A DNA stretch of 64,000 nucleotides, taken from an uncultured Lachnospiraceae bacterium (GTDB lineage: Bacteria > Bacillota > Clostridia > Lachnospirales > Lachnospiraceae). The notes beneath the pieces were generated by a model. It did no database searches and was not told where the DNA came from. It saw only the letters and a list, made by a program, of their open reading frames with translations. The stretch covers positions 1 through 64,000 of the forward strand of contig CAJTSB010000014.1 of NCBI GenBank assembly GCA_910578825.1, read 5' to 3'. Below, in pieces: positions 53,241-62,332 of the stretch (positions are counted from its first letter, which is position 1; every line of letters begins with the position of its first letter). Both the position numbers and the translations under genes were made by a program.

Positions 53241-54056
53241 TCAGATTTCCTCCAACATCTGCCGCACGGTTTTCCCATTCAGGGGATGTCGCAGATAAGG
53301 CGCCAGCTCCGCCAGCGGCTGCAGCACGAATTCCCGATTCTGCATATCCGGGTGCGGTATCTGCAAAATTTCTCTGTCCACAATGCAATCATCATAGAAA
53401 ATAATGTCCAAATCCAGCGTCCTGGGCCCCCAGTGCATGTCGCGCTCCCGATTTGCCTCCTGCTCCACTTCGTGAAGAACATCCAACAATTCTTCTGGTG
53501 ACAGGAGCGTGCGCAGTTCCAGCATTCCGTTCAAAAACTCTGGCTGCTCCTTTACACCGTAAGGTTCTGTGATGATAAGCTGGGATTTGCGCTGCACAAT
53601 ACAGTCTTCCCGGCGATCCAGTGATTCTATTCCCTGCCTGATATACTTCTCCCGGTCTCCCAGATTGGAACCAACTGCAATATAAGCGAGATGCCAGCTG
53701 CGCGTAATCTCTACGGAGACAGCCTCCAACGGAAGTCCGATTGGCGCCCACGGCTTTAATATCTCAAGCGTGATTGCCTGCATTCTGGGAAAATGCAACA
53801 GAACTGCCCGCGCCATCTGCTCCGCCGCAGCCTCGATAAGCTGAAACGTATGCTCTGTCATATAATTTGTCATAAAATGCGAGACTTCACCATAGTGAAC
53901 AGATTTTGTTAAATCATCCCTTAATCCCGCCTCTCTCGTAGATACATACAAAACGGCATTGATGATAAATTTCTGTCCCAGACGATTCTCCTCCGGAAAC
54001 ACGCCATGCCTGCCAAACACTTCCAAATTTTTAATATGAATCTTATCCGTTTTCAT
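53241..54056 (-). CDS. folK: Bifunctional dihydroneopterin aldolase / HPPK (FolB-FolK fusion)
   Basis: A 271-residue fusion of two consecutive folate-pathway enzymes. FolB (about 1-115) has R-H-G-V-F-P-E-E-N and the catalytic Lys in E-I-L-K-P-W-A-P. FolK (about 120-271) has Y-I-A-V-G-S-N-L-G-D, N-G-M-L-E-L and R-T-L-D-L-D-I-I-F-Y-D. Together they turn dihydroneopterin into 6-hydroxymethyl-dihydropterin diphosphate, the substrate of the FolP enzyme encoded just upstream. The start MKTDKIHIKN was preferred over an ATG six codons earlier that sits too close to its GGAGG. Confidence 0.94.
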   Translation of the reverse strand: MKTDKIHIKNLEVFGRHGVFPEENRLGQKFIINAVLYVSTREAGLRDDLTKSVHYGEVSHFMTNYMTEHTFQLIEAAAEQMARAVLLHFPRMQAITLEILKPWAPIGLPLEAVSVEITRSWHLAYIAVGSNLGDREKYIRQGIESLDRREDCIVQRKSQLIITEPYGVKEQPEFLNGMLELRTLLSPEELLDVLHEVEQEANRERDMHWGPRTLDLDIIFYDDCIVDREILQIPHPDMQNREFVLQPLAELAPYLRHPLNGKTVRQMLEEI

Positions 54057-54061
54057 CGCTA

Positions 54062-54898
54062 TCACGCTCTCCATCCCTCCTGCACTGCCTCCGCCATCTG
54101 AACCACACGCTTATTTTGCAGGACGTCATGCACACGCACAAATGCACACCCGGCCATCAGGCCAAACATCGTCGTCACTAACGTTCCCTCCAGCCGTTCT
54201 TCTACCGGTAAGTCCAGGGCAATACCGATGACAGATTTACGCGAAGTTCCAAGAAGAACCGGAAATCCCAATTCCCCCAGCTCTTTCAATTTACAGATAA
54301 TCTCCAGATTATGCTCATAGGTCTTTGCAAACCCTACGCCCGGGTCAAGAATCATTTTATCTTCTGCAATTCCTGCATCTCTGGCAATTTCAATCGTCTC
54401 CTTAAGGTCTGATTTGACATCCTCCATAAAATTTTGGTATTGCATATTGTCCCGGTTATGCATCAGGCAACAAGCCGTCCCCGACTCTGCAATCACCTTT
54501 GCAAGCAAGGGATCGTATTTCAGCCCCCAGATATCGTTTACCATATCCGCCCCTGCCTGCAGCGCCGCAAGCGCCACCCTGGACTTATAGCTATCAATCG
54601 AGACCGGAATATCAAATCTATTTTTAATTAATTCAATTATCGACGCCGTCCTGTCGATTTCCTCTTCCGCTGTTATCTTCTGATAACCAGGTCTTGTCGA
54701 TTCCCCGCCGATATCAATCAGGTCTGCCCCCTCATTTATCATCTTCTCCGCCTGTTTCAACGCTGCATCCCTGTTATTAAATTTGCCGCCATCCGAAAAG
54801 GAATCCGGCGTGAGATTTAAAATTCCCATAATATAGGTTTTCTCCGCCACATGAAACGTGCGATTGCCAATCTGCATCACGGAATTTTTCTTCTGCAT
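54062..54898 (-). CDS. folP: Dihydropteroate synthase
   Basis: A 278-residue TIM-barrel enzyme joining p-aminobenzoate to the pterin diphosphate; it is the sulfonamide target. Signature motifs: M-G-I-L-N-L-T-P-D-S-F-S-D-G-G near residue 25, D-I-G-G-E-S-T-R-P-G near 62, and L-L-G-T-S-R-K-S near 213. An AGGAG site precedes the ATG. It lies 37 bases after folE and just before the FolB-FolK gene. Confidence 0.96.
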   Translation of the reverse strand: MQKKNSVMQIGNRTFHVAEKTYIMGILNLTPDSFSDGGKFNNRDAALKQAEKMINEGADLIDIGGESTRPGYQKITAEEEIDRTASIIELIKNRFDIPVSIDSYKSRVALAALQAGADMVNDIWGLKYDPLLAKVIAESGTACCLMHNRDNMQYQNFMEDVKSDLKETIEIARDAGIAEDKMILDPGVGFAKTYEHNLEIICKLKELGELGFPVLLGTSRKSVIGIALDLPVEERLEGTLVTTMFGLMAGCAFVRVHDVLQNKRVVQMAEAVQEGWRA

Positions 54899-54935
54899 AT
54901 TTCAACTCTCCTGTCTAAGACTCCCAATCCGCCTT

Positions 54936-55493
54936 TTAGCGTCCCATCATCTGAAAGAACTGTTCCAAAAGGCTTTTGTCATCTGCAAACGCACCTCTTG
55001 TCTCCATCGTAACCGTCTGCGTCCCGGGTTTCTTCACCCCGCGCATCGTCATGCACATATGCTCCGCCTCCAGCATCACCACAGCCCCTTTCGGTTTCAG
55101 ATACATCATCAGCGCATCTGCAATCTGTGCCGTCAACTGCTCCTGAATCTGCGGGCGGCGCGCATAGATTTCCACCGTCCGCGCCAGCTTGCTCAAGCCC
55201 ACAACTTTCCCATCCGGCAGGTAGGCAACATGTGCTTTCCCATAAAAAGGCAGCAAATGGTGCTCACAAACAGAATAAAAGACAATATCTTTTTCTAACA
55301 CAATTCCACTTCCTGCTGTATCAAATGTCTTGCCAAGGAACTGCTCTGGCGTCTTTCCCATTCCATCAAAAAGCTCCTCGTACATCCGGGCAATCCTGTC
55401 CGGCGTCTCCCGCAGCCCCTCTCTGCCGCTTTCCTCTCCAATCCCCTCCAGCAAAAGGGTGACTGCCTGCCTGATTTTTTCCTTATCTATCAT
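54936..55493 (-). CDS. folE: GTP cyclohydrolase I
   Basis: A 185-residue enzyme making 7,8-dihydroneopterin triphosphate from GTP, the first step of folate synthesis. Zinc ligands are visible in C-E-H-H-L-L-P-F near residue 76 and M-C-M-T-M-R-G near 147; the catalytic segment H-V-A-Y-L-P-D-G-K-V-V-G-L-S-K lies between. It overlaps the folC gene end by 11 bases. This is the standard FolE1, not the FolE2 type. Confidence 0.96.
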   Translation of the reverse strand: MIDKEKIRQAVTLLLEGIGEESGREGLRETPDRIARMYEELFDGMGKTPEQFLGKTFDTAGSGIVLEKDIVFYSVCEHHLLPFYGKAHVAYLPDGKVVGLSKLARTVEIYARRPQIQEQLTAQIADALMMYLKPKGAVVMLEAEHMCMTMRGVKKPGTQTVTMETRGAFADDKSLLEQFFQMMGR

Positions 55494-56847
55494 CTTTTAT
55501 TTTCTCCTTAACGGTTTCTCGCAGTTCCCTCAAGTAGGACAAAGAGCCAAATGCAAGTATCATGGTACTGTCGTCCGCCCCGGAAAGCGCCCGATTTACC
55601 GCCTCTTCCACGGTCCGACAATCCATCACCTGTCCATGGTACTTTCCCGCCTCAGACGCCAACGCCTGTCCATTCATGGCCCTTGGATGATCCGGTGTAA
55701 CCGTATATACCTGACATGCCAGCGGGAGCATCATTTTCAACATTTCCTCATGCTCTTTATCTGCAAGTACCCCTATTATATAAATTATTTTGTAATTTGT
55801 AAAACCCCTTTTTATCGTTTCATATAATTTCTGCGCTGCATTGGCATTGTGCGCACCGTCCATCACAAACAACGGATGTTTGCATAATATGGAAAATCTT
55901 CCCTCCCAACTGGCCCGCAAAAGCCCTTGGCGAACATTATCTTTACTGATATGGAATCCAATTTTCTGCAATACTTTTGCCGTCTCTATCGCACAGACGG
56001 CATTTTCTATCTGATAATCCCCCAGCAGAGAGAGTACCATTTCATCCGCATTTCCCGGCAGATAATCTTCCGTTTTCGGGAACAATGTTTCCCCGAAATC
56101 CCCCAGCGGATAACGAAAAACCTGCTGCATATTATTTGACTCCGCAAAATATCGTACCTGATCTGCCTTACCGCAATCACTGTAGACTAACACTGCATGT
56201 TTGTCCCGGCACACATCCTCCAACACGCCCTGAATCTCTTCCTGCCGAGGCTTTATTGCCACAACCTGAGAACCTTCCTTGATAATTCCAGCCTTGATGC
56301 GGGCAATCTGTGTCAAATCGCTGCCCAGAAATTTCATATGATCCATGCTGATGGACGTCAGCACACACACACGCGAAGCTGCAATAATATTTGTGGCGTC
56401 CGTCTCACCACCCATCCCGGTCTCCAGAACCACAACTTCACAGTTTCGGCGGTAAAAATAGAGAAATGCTGCCGCTGTCTCCACCTCAAACACGGTGGGC
56501 TGTGCCATTCCTCTGGCAATCATGCGCTCACACGCCGCACGTACCTCAGAAATCACTGTCACAAACTCATCAATGGAAATGGGCTCCCCATTTACCTGGT
56601 ACTGCTCCATGCGGTCAAAGACAGCCGGGGAAGTGTATCTGCCCACGCGGATTCCGGCCTGCTGAAGAATCGATGATACCATGGCGCACACCGAACCCTT
56701 TCCATTTGTGCCCGCCACATGGATGAACTGCAAATTATCCTGAACATTAGCCAGCTCATTCATCAGATTCCTCATACTTTGCAGTCCCAGAATACTACCG
56801 CTCTTTGCTATTTCTCCTAAATAGTCCCAAACCTCATGTTCTGTCAT
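55483..56847 (-). CDS. folC: Folylpolyglutamate synthase / dihydrofolate synthase
   Basis: A 454-residue Mur-ligase-like enzyme that adds glutamate to dihydropteroate and to folates. The P-loop is V-A-G-T-N-G-K-G-S near residue 45, followed by the Y-T-S-P region and, late, the linker M-D-G-A-H-N-A-N-A. I chose MTEHEVWDYL as start because AGAGG lies just upstream and family members begin there; the frame is open 21 codons further through a hairpin. It heads the fol operon (folC-folE-folP-folBK). Confidence 0.93.
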   Translation of the reverse strand: MTEHEVWDYLGEIAKSGSILGLQSMRNLMNELANVQDNLQFIHVAGTNGKGSVCAMVSSILQQAGIRVGRYTSPAVFDRMEQYQVNGEPISIDEFVTVISEVRAACERMIARGMAQPTVFEVETAAAFLYFYRRNCEVVVLETGMGGETDATNIIAASRVCVLTSISMDHMKFLGSDLTQIARIKAGIIKEGSQVVAIKPRQEEIQGVLEDVCRDKHAVLVYSDCGKADQVRYFAESNNMQQVFRYPLGDFGETLFPKTEDYLPGNADEMVLSLLGDYQIENAVCAIETAKVLQKIGFHISKDNVRQGLLRASWEGRFSILCKHPLFVMDGAHNANAAQKLYETIKRGFTNYKIIYIIGVLADKEHEEMLKMMLPLACQVYTVTPDHPRAMNGQALASEAGKYHGQVMDCRTVEEAVNRALSGADDSTMILAFGSLSYLRELRETVKEKIKDDR

Positions 56848-56860
56848 TTTACCTCTAAAA

Positions 56861-56889
56861 AGCCCTGTGTGGCTTGCCCACACAGAGCT
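56861..56889 (-). terminator. Terminator-like hairpin immediately before folC
   Basis: A 12-bp stem with one mismatch (AGCTCTGTGTGG / CCACACAGGGCT) and a 5-base loop ends in TTTTT on the minus strand, only about 10 bases before the folC start. It terminates the coiled-coil gene, or attenuates folC expression. A strong AAGGAGG with no matching start lies directly before the stem. Confidence 0.7.
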
Positions 56890-56916
56890 TTCTTTCCTCC
56901 TTACATACAACTCATA

Positions 56917-57822
56917 TTATAACTGAGAATCCACAATAATTCCCTTTATCTCTTCCTGTAACAGTTTCTGCTCATCCAAAATCTGCTGGGTATTGCGAAT
57001 AACCTCCTGATGTGCGTCCAACAGCTCCTGAACTTCCATACTGTCCGGAACCGGCTTACTGTTCGCCGCTCTCTTCTTACGCTCTTCTAAATCTTCCTCG
57101 ACATCTTTTGCCTTCTTCTCCTGCTCGGCACGCGCTGCTTCCCGTTCAGCATCCTGCTTAACCTGCTCTTCCTTGGCTTCCTTTGCCTCTTCTACAACGT
57201 CCTCGATATCCTCATCAATCTTATCAATGGCTTCCTGCTTGAGCATTCCGATAATCTCGTCGCTGGCTGCTTGCAATGTCTTATCTGCCGCCTTATCTGC
57301 ATCTATCATTCCATGATGTTTGAGAACCTCCTGTTTAATTGCTTTAACCCCTTTCGAAGCCGCTGCAATAACATCATGGGCATCCTTATACTGTTTCTGC
57401 CAGTGAGAGACCTGCTGATTCAACTCTGAAATACGCGTCTTATATTCTTCGTTCTCCTTGTCGGGATACAATTCTCCCAACTCTTCTTTCTGTTTCTCGA
57501 TATCCTGTAACGCTGTATTTGCTTCCTCAGCTGCTTTTTTACTTGTCTTAATGGAATCGCGGCACTCTTCTAAGACCTCATCTACCTTCTGATCCGACTT
57601 ATATTGATTCTTAATGAACTGCATGGCGTCTTCCATCGCCTTTTTCTTCTTCTCCGCAATGGAATCCTGCACAAGATTCAGCTCACAACCTTTGACTGCA
57701 CCATTTTTGACTCTGGCCTTGCCCTGCTGCTCTTTTTGTGACGCGTCTTCTTTGTTCTGTATCTGCTCTCTGTTATTTGTATTCACAACTGTATCTGTAC
57801 CCGCTATTCCATTTATCTTCAT
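56917..57822 (-). CDS. Coiled-coil protein of unknown function
   Basis: A 301-residue protein rich in Glu, Lys, Ala and Gln with long predicted coiled coils (~40-140 and ~190-260) and no membrane segment or signal peptide. The start MKINGIAGTDTV follows AAAGGAG by 8 bases. This N-terminus resembles that of the lytic transglycosylase encoded at 62333-63088 (MRVNAIQGTDST), possibly a shared targeting or export signal. The family is not recognised; it might be a flagellar-rod or envelope accessory protein. It lies between the PucR-type regulator and folC. Confidence 0.8.
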   Translation of the reverse strand: MKINGIAGTDTVVNTNNREQIQNKEDASQKEQQGKARVKNGAVKGCELNLVQDSIAEKKKKAMEDAMQFIKNQYKSDQKVDEVLEECRDSIKTSKKAAEEANTALQDIEKQKEELGELYPDKENEEYKTRISELNQQVSHWQKQYKDAHDVIAAASKGVKAIKQEVLKHHGMIDADKAADKTLQAASDEIIGMLKQEAIDKIDEDIEDVVEEAKEAKEEQVKQDAEREAARAEQEKKAKDVEEDLEERKKRAANSKPVPDSMEVQELLDAHQEVIRNTQQILDEQKLLQEEIKGIIVDSQL

Positions 57823-57877
57823 AAGCTCTCTCCTTTTCACACAAAACTTCCCGGTATCTATAGTAAATATCGGCTTT

Positions 57878-58981
57878 TTATGTGATTTCTTTATCTTTCT
57901 TATGCAAACTCTTCTGATAATTCATATGAGAAATAACCATCAGTGCGATCTTAAACAGCATGGCGTCCTCAAACGTACGGATATCAAGCCCCAACGCTTT
58001 CTCAATACGCTCCAGACGATAAACCAGCGTATTGCGGTGTACATAGAGCTGTCTTGCCGTCTCCGAAATATTCAGGTTGTTCTCAAAGAATTTATTGATC
58101 GTTATCATGGTCTCCTCATCATAAATATCCGGTATTTTCTCTCCAAATATCTCCTTTAAGAACATTTCACAAAGACTAACCGGAAGCTGATAAATCAAAC
58201 GCCCAATCCCAAGGTTTCCATAGAAAACGGTATCTTTCTCCATATAAAAAATACGTCCAACTTCTAACGCCAGTTTTGCCTCCTGATATGAGCGTGTGAT
58301 ATCCGGCAGCAAATCTACCCGATTGCCATAACCTACCCTCACCTTGACCATTGCTTCTGCGTGAAGGTTGTCCACCAGAGTCCGCGCCATCTTTCCATAC
58401 TCTTCCTCAGATTCGATATCCCCGACGTCTTTCACCAGGACAACGCAATTCTCATCTACCTCCGTCACAAAATCTCTCGATGCAGTCACAAAAAGATTTT
58501 TTATTGTCTCAAGCACTATGCTGTCATTTTTGCCGGACACCTCGATGACAAACACCACCCTCTGCGCCGCGTCAATATGCAATTTCTTGGCCTTATTATA
58601 AATATCCACCACCAGCATATTACCCAGCACGATATTCTGAATAAAGCTGTTCCGATCCGTCTGTTCCCGATACGCGCAAACAAGATTACGAATCTGACAA
58701 GCTGCAAGGCGTCCAATCATATAAGTCTCTTCATTACCGGCATGTACTAACAGAACGTATTCCAACTCATTTTCAATCATGATCTTAAAAAAATGACAAC
58801 CTGAAATCAACTGGCTCTCCGCCATGGAATCTGCAAAACTGCAGATTGCTTCCTTCCTGTCCTCCCCGAATTCACAGGTTGTCGCCAATATCTCTCCACT
58901 GTCGCTGTACAGTTCGAGCTCAACTCTTGAAATCTCCTTAATTTCCTCTAAAGTAATTTGCAATTTATGATTTGATATCAT
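57878..58981 (-). CDS. PucR/CdaR-family transcriptional regulator
   Basis: A 367-residue regulator. A C-terminal HTH_30 domain (about 300-355) reads N-N-L-N-I-S-E-T-A-R-Q-L and H-R-N-T-L-V-Y-R-L-E-R-I-E, as in PucR, CdaR and related regulators. The central part (~130-270) is a GGDEF-like CdaR fold without catalytic residues. The first ~120 residues are probably a sensor domain. CdaR-like proteins respond to sugar acids, but here the ligand and targets are unknown. It may control the neighbouring coiled-coil gene 55 bases downstream. Confidence 0.85.
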   Translation of the reverse strand: MISNHKLQITLEEIKEISRVELELYSDSGEILATTCEFGEDRKEAICSFADSMAESQLISGCHFFKIMIENELEYVLLVHAGNEETYMIGRLAACQIRNLVCAYREQTDRNSFIQNIVLGNMLVVDIYNKAKKLHIDAAQRVVFVIEVSGKNDSIVLETIKNLFVTASRDFVTEVDENCVVLVKDVGDIESEEEYGKMARTLVDNLHAEAMVKVRVGYGNRVDLLPDITRSYQEAKLALEVGRIFYMEKDTVFYGNLGIGRLIYQLPVSLCEMFLKEIFGEKIPDIYDEETMITINKFFENNLNISETARQLYVHRNTLVYRLERIEKALGLDIRTFEDAMLFKIALMVISHMNYQKSLHKKDKEIT

Positions 58982-59061
58982 GGATACCTCTCTTGTTGTT
59001 TGTTAGATTTACAATTACAATACCAAATACCTGTGACAGGATATCATTCAGGATATATTCA

Positions 59062-59101
59062 GAAAAGAGAATGTCACCGCCCTGAGGCGAAACATTCTCT
59101 T
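59062..59101 (-). terminator. Rho-independent terminator after the UgpC-type ATPase gene
   Basis: A 9-bp outer stem (AGAGAATGT / ACATTCTCT) with an inner GCC/GGC stem is followed by TTTTCT on the minus strand. The rest of the 58982-59137 gap shows nothing else. Confidence 0.82.
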
Positions 59102-59137
59102 TCCCTTTGTTATGCCACCTGCTATTTCACAAAATAA

Positions 59138-60250
59138 TTAATGGGTAATTGTCAATTCTGTTTCTTTGTCAAACACATGAACTTTCTCAACATCCATTGC
59201 AAGTTTAATCGAATCTCCAAGGCGTGCGGTAGTTCTGGAATCAACCTTCGCCGTCATGTTGGAACCGTTGATATTATAATATAACAATACTTCGGAGCCA
59301 AGCAGCTCATATCCGGTAACCTTTGTGTTAAATGTGCTGTCCTTGAAATTATCCAATGCTGCTTTGGAATCATCAATATCATCCGGACGAATACCAAGGA
59401 TCACCGTCTTGCCATTGTAACCGCCGTCAATGAGTTTCTTACCTTTTGCAGCCGGCAATACAATGTTGTTCTCGCCAAATACCAGAGAAACGCTGTCGCC
59501 CTGTACTTTACAGGTTGCATCCAGGAAATTCATCTGCGGAGAACCAATGAATCCGGCTACGAACAAATTATCCGGCTCATTGTACAATTTCTGCGGCGAA
59601 TCTACCTGCTGGATAATACCGTCCTTCAGAACAACGATTCTTGTTCCCAGTGTCATTGCCTCTACCTGGTCATGCGTTACATAAATGATGGTTGCGCCCA
59701 GTCTCTGATGCAGGGAAGCAATTTCCGCACGCATCTGCACACGCAATTTTGCATCCAGGTTCGACAGCGGTTCATCCATCAAAAATACCTTAGGCTCACG
59801 CACAATCGCACGTCCCATAGCCACACGCTGTCTCTGTCCACCGGACAAAGCCTTCGGCTTACGGTCTAACAATTTATCCAAATCAAGAATTCTTGCAGCT
59901 TCTTCCACTTTCTTCTTAATCTCTGCCTTCGGAACCTTTCTCAGTTTCAAACCAAACGCCATATTATCGAATACGGTCATATGCGGATATAATGCGTAGT
60001 TCTGGAATACCATCGCAATATCTCTGTCTTTCGGCTCCACATCATTGACGCGCTTGCCGTCAATCGTAAGCTCACCGGAAGAGATTTCCTCCAGACCTGC
60101 CACCATACGAAGGGTTGTGGACTTTCCACATCCGGAAGGACCTACGAAAATGATGAATTCCTTGTCTTCAATCTCAAGATTAAAATCCTTAACTGCCTCA
60201 AATCCGTTTGGATATACTTTACAAATGTTCTTCAATGATAAACTCGCCAT
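59138..60250 (-). CDS. ugpC: UgpC/MsmX-type carbohydrate ABC importer ATPase
   Basis: A 370-residue ATPase with a complete ABC domain: Walker A G-P-S-G-C-G-K-S-T, Q-loop F-Q-N-Y-A-L-Y-P-H, signature LSGGQRQRVAMGR, Walker B L-M-D-E-P-L-S-N-L-D and H-loop V-T-H-D. A C-terminal TOBE/MalK regulatory domain (~240-370) follows. It energises CUT1-type sugar importers. No permease or binding protein is nearby, the pattern of a shared MsmX-like ATPase serving several importers. AGGAGG precedes the ATG and a promoter lies upstream. The symbol follows common practice; orthology to ugpC itself is not proven. Confidence 0.92.
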   Translation of the reverse strand: MASLSLKNICKVYPNGFEAVKDFNLEIEDKEFIIFVGPSGCGKSTTLRMVAGLEEISSGELTIDGKRVNDVEPKDRDIAMVFQNYALYPHMTVFDNMAFGLKLRKVPKAEIKKKVEEAARILDLDKLLDRKPKALSGGQRQRVAMGRAIVREPKVFLMDEPLSNLDAKLRVQMRAEIASLHQRLGATIIYVTHDQVEAMTLGTRIVVLKDGIIQQVDSPQKLYNEPDNLFVAGFIGSPQMNFLDATCKVQGDSVSLVFGENNIVLPAAKGKKLIDGGYNGKTVILGIRPDDIDDSKAALDNFKDSTFNTKVTGYELLGSEVLLYYNINGSNMTAKVDSRTTARLGDSIKLAMDVEKVHVFDKETELTITH

Positions 60251-60381
60251 ATTACCAATTACCTCCTGTAATTACTCTGCTTTGCAGAAATTTATAAAAA
60301 TATAGTACCAAATTTCCTGCAATAATACCACCTGACAACCTACCAAAAACGTATCCATATTCTTGTTACAAACGCCCAGAA

Positions 60382-60410
60382 TAAATATAACCATCTCCAT
60401 TCTTCGTCAA
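60382..60410 (-). promoter_or_regulatory. Candidate promoter of the UgpC-type ATPase gene
   Basis: TTGACG and TATTTA are spaced by 17 bases on the minus strand, about 130 bases before the start codon. Confidence 0.5.
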
Positions 60411-60481
60411 TTTAACGAAAATTACACATTTCTTCTATGCAAATTAACAAATTACTACTCCGGCATTTTTGATGATTCGGG

Positions 60482-60510
60482 TTGTAAATTCCACACACTT
60501 TAGTTATAAT
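60482..60510 (+). promoter_or_regulatory. Promoter of pfp
   Basis: TTGTAA and TATAAT are spaced by 17 bases on the plus strand, with a short leader holding GAGGAGG ahead of the ATG. It lies back-to-back with the UgpC-type gene promoter. Confidence 0.8.
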
Positions 60511-60543
60511 AAGAAAAAAACATTTAGAGGAGGACCTATTATC

Positions 60544-61785
60544 ATGGGCAAGAAACGTAACATTATTGTAGGACAGTCAGGAGGCCCCACTTCCGTAATC
60601 AATTCGAGTCTGGCGGGCGTATATAAGACCGCAAAAGAAAGAGGATTCGATAAAGTATATGGTATGCTGCACGGCGTACAGGGTTTATTGGACGAACAGT
60701 ATGTGGATTTATCCACCCAGATTCATTCGGACATCGACATTGAGCTGTTAAAACGTACCCCTTCCGCTTTCCTTGGCTCCTGCCGTTACAAACTGCCGGA
60801 AATCCACGAGAATCCGGAAATCTACGAAAAGCTTTTCGAAATTATGGACAAGCTGGACATTGAGACTTTTATCTATATCGGCGGAAACGATTCCATGGAT
60901 ACCATCAAGAAATTATCCGACTATGCAATCGTCAAAGGACATTCCCAGAAATTCCTTGGCGTACCTAAGACCATAGACAATGACCTGGCATTAACCGACC
61001 ATACGCCTGGATTCGGAAGCGCTGCAAAATATATCGCCGCTTCCACCAAAGAGATTATCCGTGACGCCCTGGGTCTTACCTATAACAAAGAAATGATCAC
61101 GATTATCGAAGTTATGGGACGTAATGCCGGATGGCTGACAGGCGCTACCGCCCTCGCAAAGACCGAAGAATGCGATGGACCGGACGCTATCTATCTGCCG
61201 GAGGCCACCTTTGACATCGACAAATTCTTACAGACCGTCAAAGGATTATTAGAGAAAAAGAAATCGATTGTCATCGCTGTTTCCGAAGGCATTAAGCTTG
61301 CCGACGGAAGATATGTATGCGAGCTGTCAGGCGGCGGAGAGTATGTAGACGCTTTCGGTCACAAACAGCTGCAGGGAACTGCCGCATATCTTGCAAGTTT
61401 CCTGGGTGCAGAGATTGGCTGCAAAACCCGCAGCGTTGAGTTCTCTACACTTCAGAGAAGCGCGTCACACATGGCTTCCCGTGTAGACATCGACGAGGCA
61501 TTCATGGTAGGCGGCGCTGCCGTTAAAGCGGCAGACGAAGGCGACACCGGTAAGATGGTTGTTATCGACCGTATTTCCGATGATCCTTATCAGAGTGCAG
61601 CCGGCATCTACGATGTACATCGAATTGCCAATCATGAAAAAGTAGTTCCGCGCAACTGGATGAATAAAGAAGGCAATTATGTGACCGATGAATTCATCAA
61701 CTATATTGAGCCATTGATCCAGGGAGACTATCAGCCATTCATGGTAAACGGACTTCCACAGCATCTGGTTCTCCGCAAAAACTAA
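60544..61785 (+). CDS. pfp: PPi-type 6-phosphofructokinase
   Basis: A 413-residue phosphofructokinase, the committing glycolytic step. Motifs: G-Q-S-G-G-P-T-S-V-I-N near the N-terminus, Y-I-G-G-N-D-S-M near 106 and V-P-K-T-I-D-N-D near 135. Asp after G-G-N and Lys in P-K-T-I-D-N-D are the residues that favour pyrophosphate over ATP in this superfamily, so a reversible PPi-dependent enzyme is expected. The start MGKKRNIIVG follows GAGGAGG by 10 bases; an upstream in-frame extension would run through the promoter. It is monocistronic with its own terminator. Confidence 0.93.
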   Translation: MGKKRNIIVGQSGGPTSVINSSLAGVYKTAKERGFDKVYGMLHGVQGLLDEQYVDLSTQIHSDIDIELLKRTPSAFLGSCRYKLPEIHENPEIYEKLFEIMDKLDIETFIYIGGNDSMDTIKKLSDYAIVKGHSQKFLGVPKTIDNDLALTDHTPGFGSAAKYIAASTKEIIRDALGLTYNKEMITIIEVMGRNAGWLTGATALAKTEECDGPDAIYLPEATFDIDKFLQTVKGLLEKKKSIVIAVSEGIKLADGRYVCELSGGGEYVDAFGHKQLQGTAAYLASFLGAEIGCKTRSVEFSTLQRSASHMASRVDIDEAFMVGGAAVKAADEGDTGKMVVIDRISDDPYQSAAGIYDVHRIANHEKVVPRNWMNKEGNYVTDEFINYIEPLIQGDYQPFMVNGLPQHLVLRKN

Positions 61786-61816
61786 TCTATCATTTGAACA
61801 GGAAAATCCTGTCTGC

Positions 61817-61856
61817 AAAAAGTACCAGACTCCTGCAAAGGAATCTGGTACTTTTA
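61817..61856. terminator. Bidirectional terminator between pfp and dut
   Basis: AAAAGTACCAGA and TCTGGTACTTTT form a long stem around a loop with an inner TCC/GGA pair. T-runs lie on both sides, serving the convergent pfp (plus) and dut (minus) genes. Confidence 0.88.
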
Positions 61857-61878
61857 TATGCTTGCAAATTACTTTTCC

Positions 61879-62313
61879 TTATTTCACACCGGTCGTTCCA
61901 AAACCGCCCCGGTTCTTATTTTCCAACGTTTCTGTCTCTTCAAATACGATATGGGGCTGGTTCTCCATAATGCGGAACTGACAAATGCGGTCGTTCCTGT
62001 GAATAACCGTGTCTCTGGTGGCATACACCGGCATATACCACATATCCTCATCGCCGCAGTAACTTCCATCTATAACGCCGCAGCTATTCACCTGCAGAAT
62101 TCCATAGTTCTTAAACGTAGAGCTTCTCGGCACAACATGAGCCTCATACCCTGCCGGCAGCTGCATAGCCACACCCAGCGGAATCAGTTTGAACTCTCCT
62201 GTCTTAAGCTCAACCGTCTCACTGGCGCGCAAGTCAATCCAATCCGACTTGCCATCAATGTAAGCAAGCTTGTCAATCTCCTGTGTAAAATATTTTATCC
62301 TGACTGTTTCCAT
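61879..62313 (-). CDS. dut: dUTPase-family protein
   Basis: A 144-residue trimeric-type dUTP diphosphatase that removes dUTP and makes dUMP for thymidylate synthesis. Five family motifs are visible: W-I-D-L-R-A, V-P-R-S-S-T-F-K-N-Y-G, G-V-I-D-G-S-Y-C-G-D-E-D, D-R-I-C-Q-F-R-I and the C-terminal N-R-G-G-F-G-T-T-G. The start METVRIKYF follows AGGAG by 6 bases; an ATG two codons earlier is too close to the site. It lies 20 bases after the lytic transglycosylase gene. Confidence 0.92.
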   Translation of the reverse strand: METVRIKYFTQEIDKLAYIDGKSDWIDLRASETVELKTGEFKLIPLGVAMQLPAGYEAHVVPRSSTFKNYGILQVNSCGVIDGSYCGDEDMWYMPVYATRDTVIHRNDRICQFRIMENQPHIVFEETETLENKNRGGFGTTGVK

Positions 62314-62332
62314 TTCCATCTCCTGATTCGAA

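Noticed and set aside
60251..60543. Riboswitch or small RNA between the UgpC-type gene and pfp
   Set aside because: The region is accounted for by two divergent promoters and short leaders; no extended conserved structure was seen.
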